From the NCBI GenBank assembly GCA_021157815.1, contig JAGGVT010000171.1, positions 1-6,265 on the forward strand: 6,265 nt of DNA. The letters are read 5' to 3'. The notes under the pieces were generated by a model. That model saw only the letters and a list, made by a program, of their open reading frames with translations. It had not been told where the DNA came from and made no database searches. The DNA comes from a bacterium (GTDB taxonomy: Bacteria; JAJVIF01; JAGGVT01). Shown in pieces: positions 5,831-6,265 of this stretch. Within the stretch, counting starts at the first letter, position 1; every line of letters begins with the position of its first letter. Made by a program: the position numbers and the translations under genes.

Positions 5831-5835
5831 CCTCC
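5831..5835 (-). promoter_or_regulatory. Ribosome-binding site deciding the Kelch lipoprotein start
   Basis: On the minus strand GGAGG is followed by ATGATC and then ATG at 5824. The ATG directly abutting it (5830) is too close to be used, and the ATG at 5851 lies upstream of it. Confidence 0.8.
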
Positions 5836-5891
5836 ATAGGTTGATCAGCATTCATACATTGCCGAATCAATTTTAATGGGATTTAAACAAC

Positions 5892-5933
5892 ATTATAGGA
5901 ATGATTATAACCGTTATCCATGCGGATTTCCAA
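5892..5933 (-). promoter_or_regulatory. Candidate tandem promoters of the Kelch lipoprotein gene
   Basis: Two perfect TATAAT boxes occur on the minus strand, at 5909-5904 and 5897-5892, 12 bp apart. The downstream one has TGGATA (5920-5915) at 17-bp spacing. The upstream one has TTGGAA (5933-5928) at 18-bp spacing. Each -35 matches the consensus at four of six positions. Either would give a leader of about 60-75 nt. The DNA is AT-rich, so chance matches are possible. Confidence 0.45.
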
Positions 5934-5996
5934 TGTTAAATCGTTGATTGGGTTTATGCCGAAGCTCCCGGCGGATGTTTTTTATGCTTACATGTA

Positions 5997-6012
5997 CTGA
6001 GCCTGTCGAAGT
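5997..6012. repeat. CTGAGCCTGTCGAAGT motif, probable dispersed intergenic repeat
   Basis: The sequence ACTGAGCCTGTCGAAGTG has short complementary ends (ACT/AGT) and closely resembles the CTTCGACAGGCTCAGT sequences that I recall as frequent intergenic elements in many bacterial genomes. Only one copy is in this window, so its repeat nature here is inferred. It abuts the octamer fragment that starts at 6013. Confidence 0.4.
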
Positions 6013-6034
6013 GCTAACCTGCTAACTTACTAAT
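6013..6034 (-). repeat. Reversed fragment of the octamer repeat family
   Basis: Read on the minus strand this stretch is TTAGTAAG, TTAGCAGG and a partial TTAGC, matching two of the three unit variants of the twelve-unit array at 2089-2184 in the same unit order. It is preceded on that strand by a half unit TTAGTA. It shows that the octamer family is dispersed. Confidence 0.85.
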
Positions 6035-6118
6035 ACTAAGTTGCATTCAAAATGCATCAATGACATTAAACCGAATGGTCATTAATAGCATTAAATCTTT
6101 TATCTAACCAGGTAAATG

Positions 6119-6265
6119 TTGTGTTGCGGGCTTCCAGAGGCTGTTGAAAAAGGGCTGAATGTAGGGGGTAGGTCTCTGTGCCTACCCTAAATATTGGCAT
6201 AAATACAGGGCAACCACGGAGAGTTGCCCCTACGGTCTGGGACAAAACGGGGTTTTTCAACAGCC
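6119..6265. mobile_element. MITE-like element, copy B (inverted, cut by the window edge)
   Basis: From 6139 to 6265 it matches the reverse complement of copy A's core (3344-3469) with four substitutions (including T-to-C, A-to-C and A-to-G near 6243-6249) and one extra G in the run at 6163-6167. Both internal hairpins are preserved. The inner terminal repeat GGCTGTTGAAAAA (6139-6151) pairs with TTTTTCAACAGCC (6253-6265), which is exactly the last base of the window. The visible outer arm (6119-6138) is also present but more diverged: over the full 33-bp arm, four mismatches to copy A. Whether a right outer arm exists cannot be seen. Confidence 0.85.

Larger units (their letters stand above)
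5936..6118. other. Gene-free intergenic stretch upstream of the Kelch gene
   Basis: No gene is supported here. It contains a short palindrome-like motif at 5998-6012, a reversed fragment of the octamer repeat at 6013-6034, and AT-rich sequence leading into the second MITE-like copy. Open frames crossing this stretch into the element are translations of repeat DNA without a ribosome-binding site. Confidence 0.5.

Noticed and set aside
5825-5851. Longer lipoprotein start at 5851
   Set aside because: GGAGG lies inside this extension, six bases before the ATG at 5824. The extension would also put nine extra residues before a normal lipoprotein signal peptide.
1-6265. tRNA, rRNA, defence system or transposase genes
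   Set aside because: I looked for tRNA-like cloverleaf ends, rRNA signatures, DDE or recombinase motifs and toxin-antitoxin or restriction genes, and found none that I could support.

Overview
The window looks like chromosomal DNA of an uncultivated-type bacterium with moderate GC content and generous intergenic spacing. It is bacterial rather than archaeal: it carries a small 4.5S-type SRP RNA, a lipobox-bearing lipoprotein signal peptide, and GGAGG/GAGGTG ribosome-binding sites. I cannot assign a phylum. The mix of housekeeping genes, a large Kelch-repeat lipoprotein and many dispersed repeats would fit several candidate phyla.

Layout, left to right. (1) Positions 1-666 hold the 3' part of an unrecognised, probably exported protein, closed by a strong intrinsic terminator at 735-768. 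(2) Positions 784-950 hold a promoter and the SRP RNA gene (ffs), followed by cdd (cytidine deaminase, 992-1390). (3) A TsaC/YrdC/Sua5-type threonylcarbamoyl-AMP synthase lies on the minus strand (1393-2043), convergent with cdd; the two stop codons are only 2 bp apart. (4) A 399-bp gene-free stretch (2044-2442) holds a perfectly phased array of twelve 8-bp units and a 19-bp-armed inverted repeat. (5) Positions 2443-3258 encode a GNAT acetyltransferase fused to a thioredoxin-like C-terminal region. (6) Copy A of a MITE-like element (3324-3489) lies between convergent genes. (7) A large minus-strand lipoprotein (3521-5824) has an unrecognised N-terminal half and a C-terminal Kelch beta-propeller. 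(8) A repeat-rich stretch (5825-6265) holds a reversed fragment of the octamer repeat, a CTGAGCCTGTCGAAGT motif and copy B of the MITE-like element, inverted relative to copy A and ending at the window edge.

The genes do not form an obvious pathway. SRP RNA, cdd and tsaC are unrelated housekeeping functions, and the lipoprotein stands alone. I found no defence system, CRISPR array, transposase or secondary-metabolite cluster. The most distinctive content is the repeat landscape: two near-identical inverted copies of a small structured element bracket the Kelch lipoprotein gene, and an octamer repeat family occurs twice in opposite orientations.
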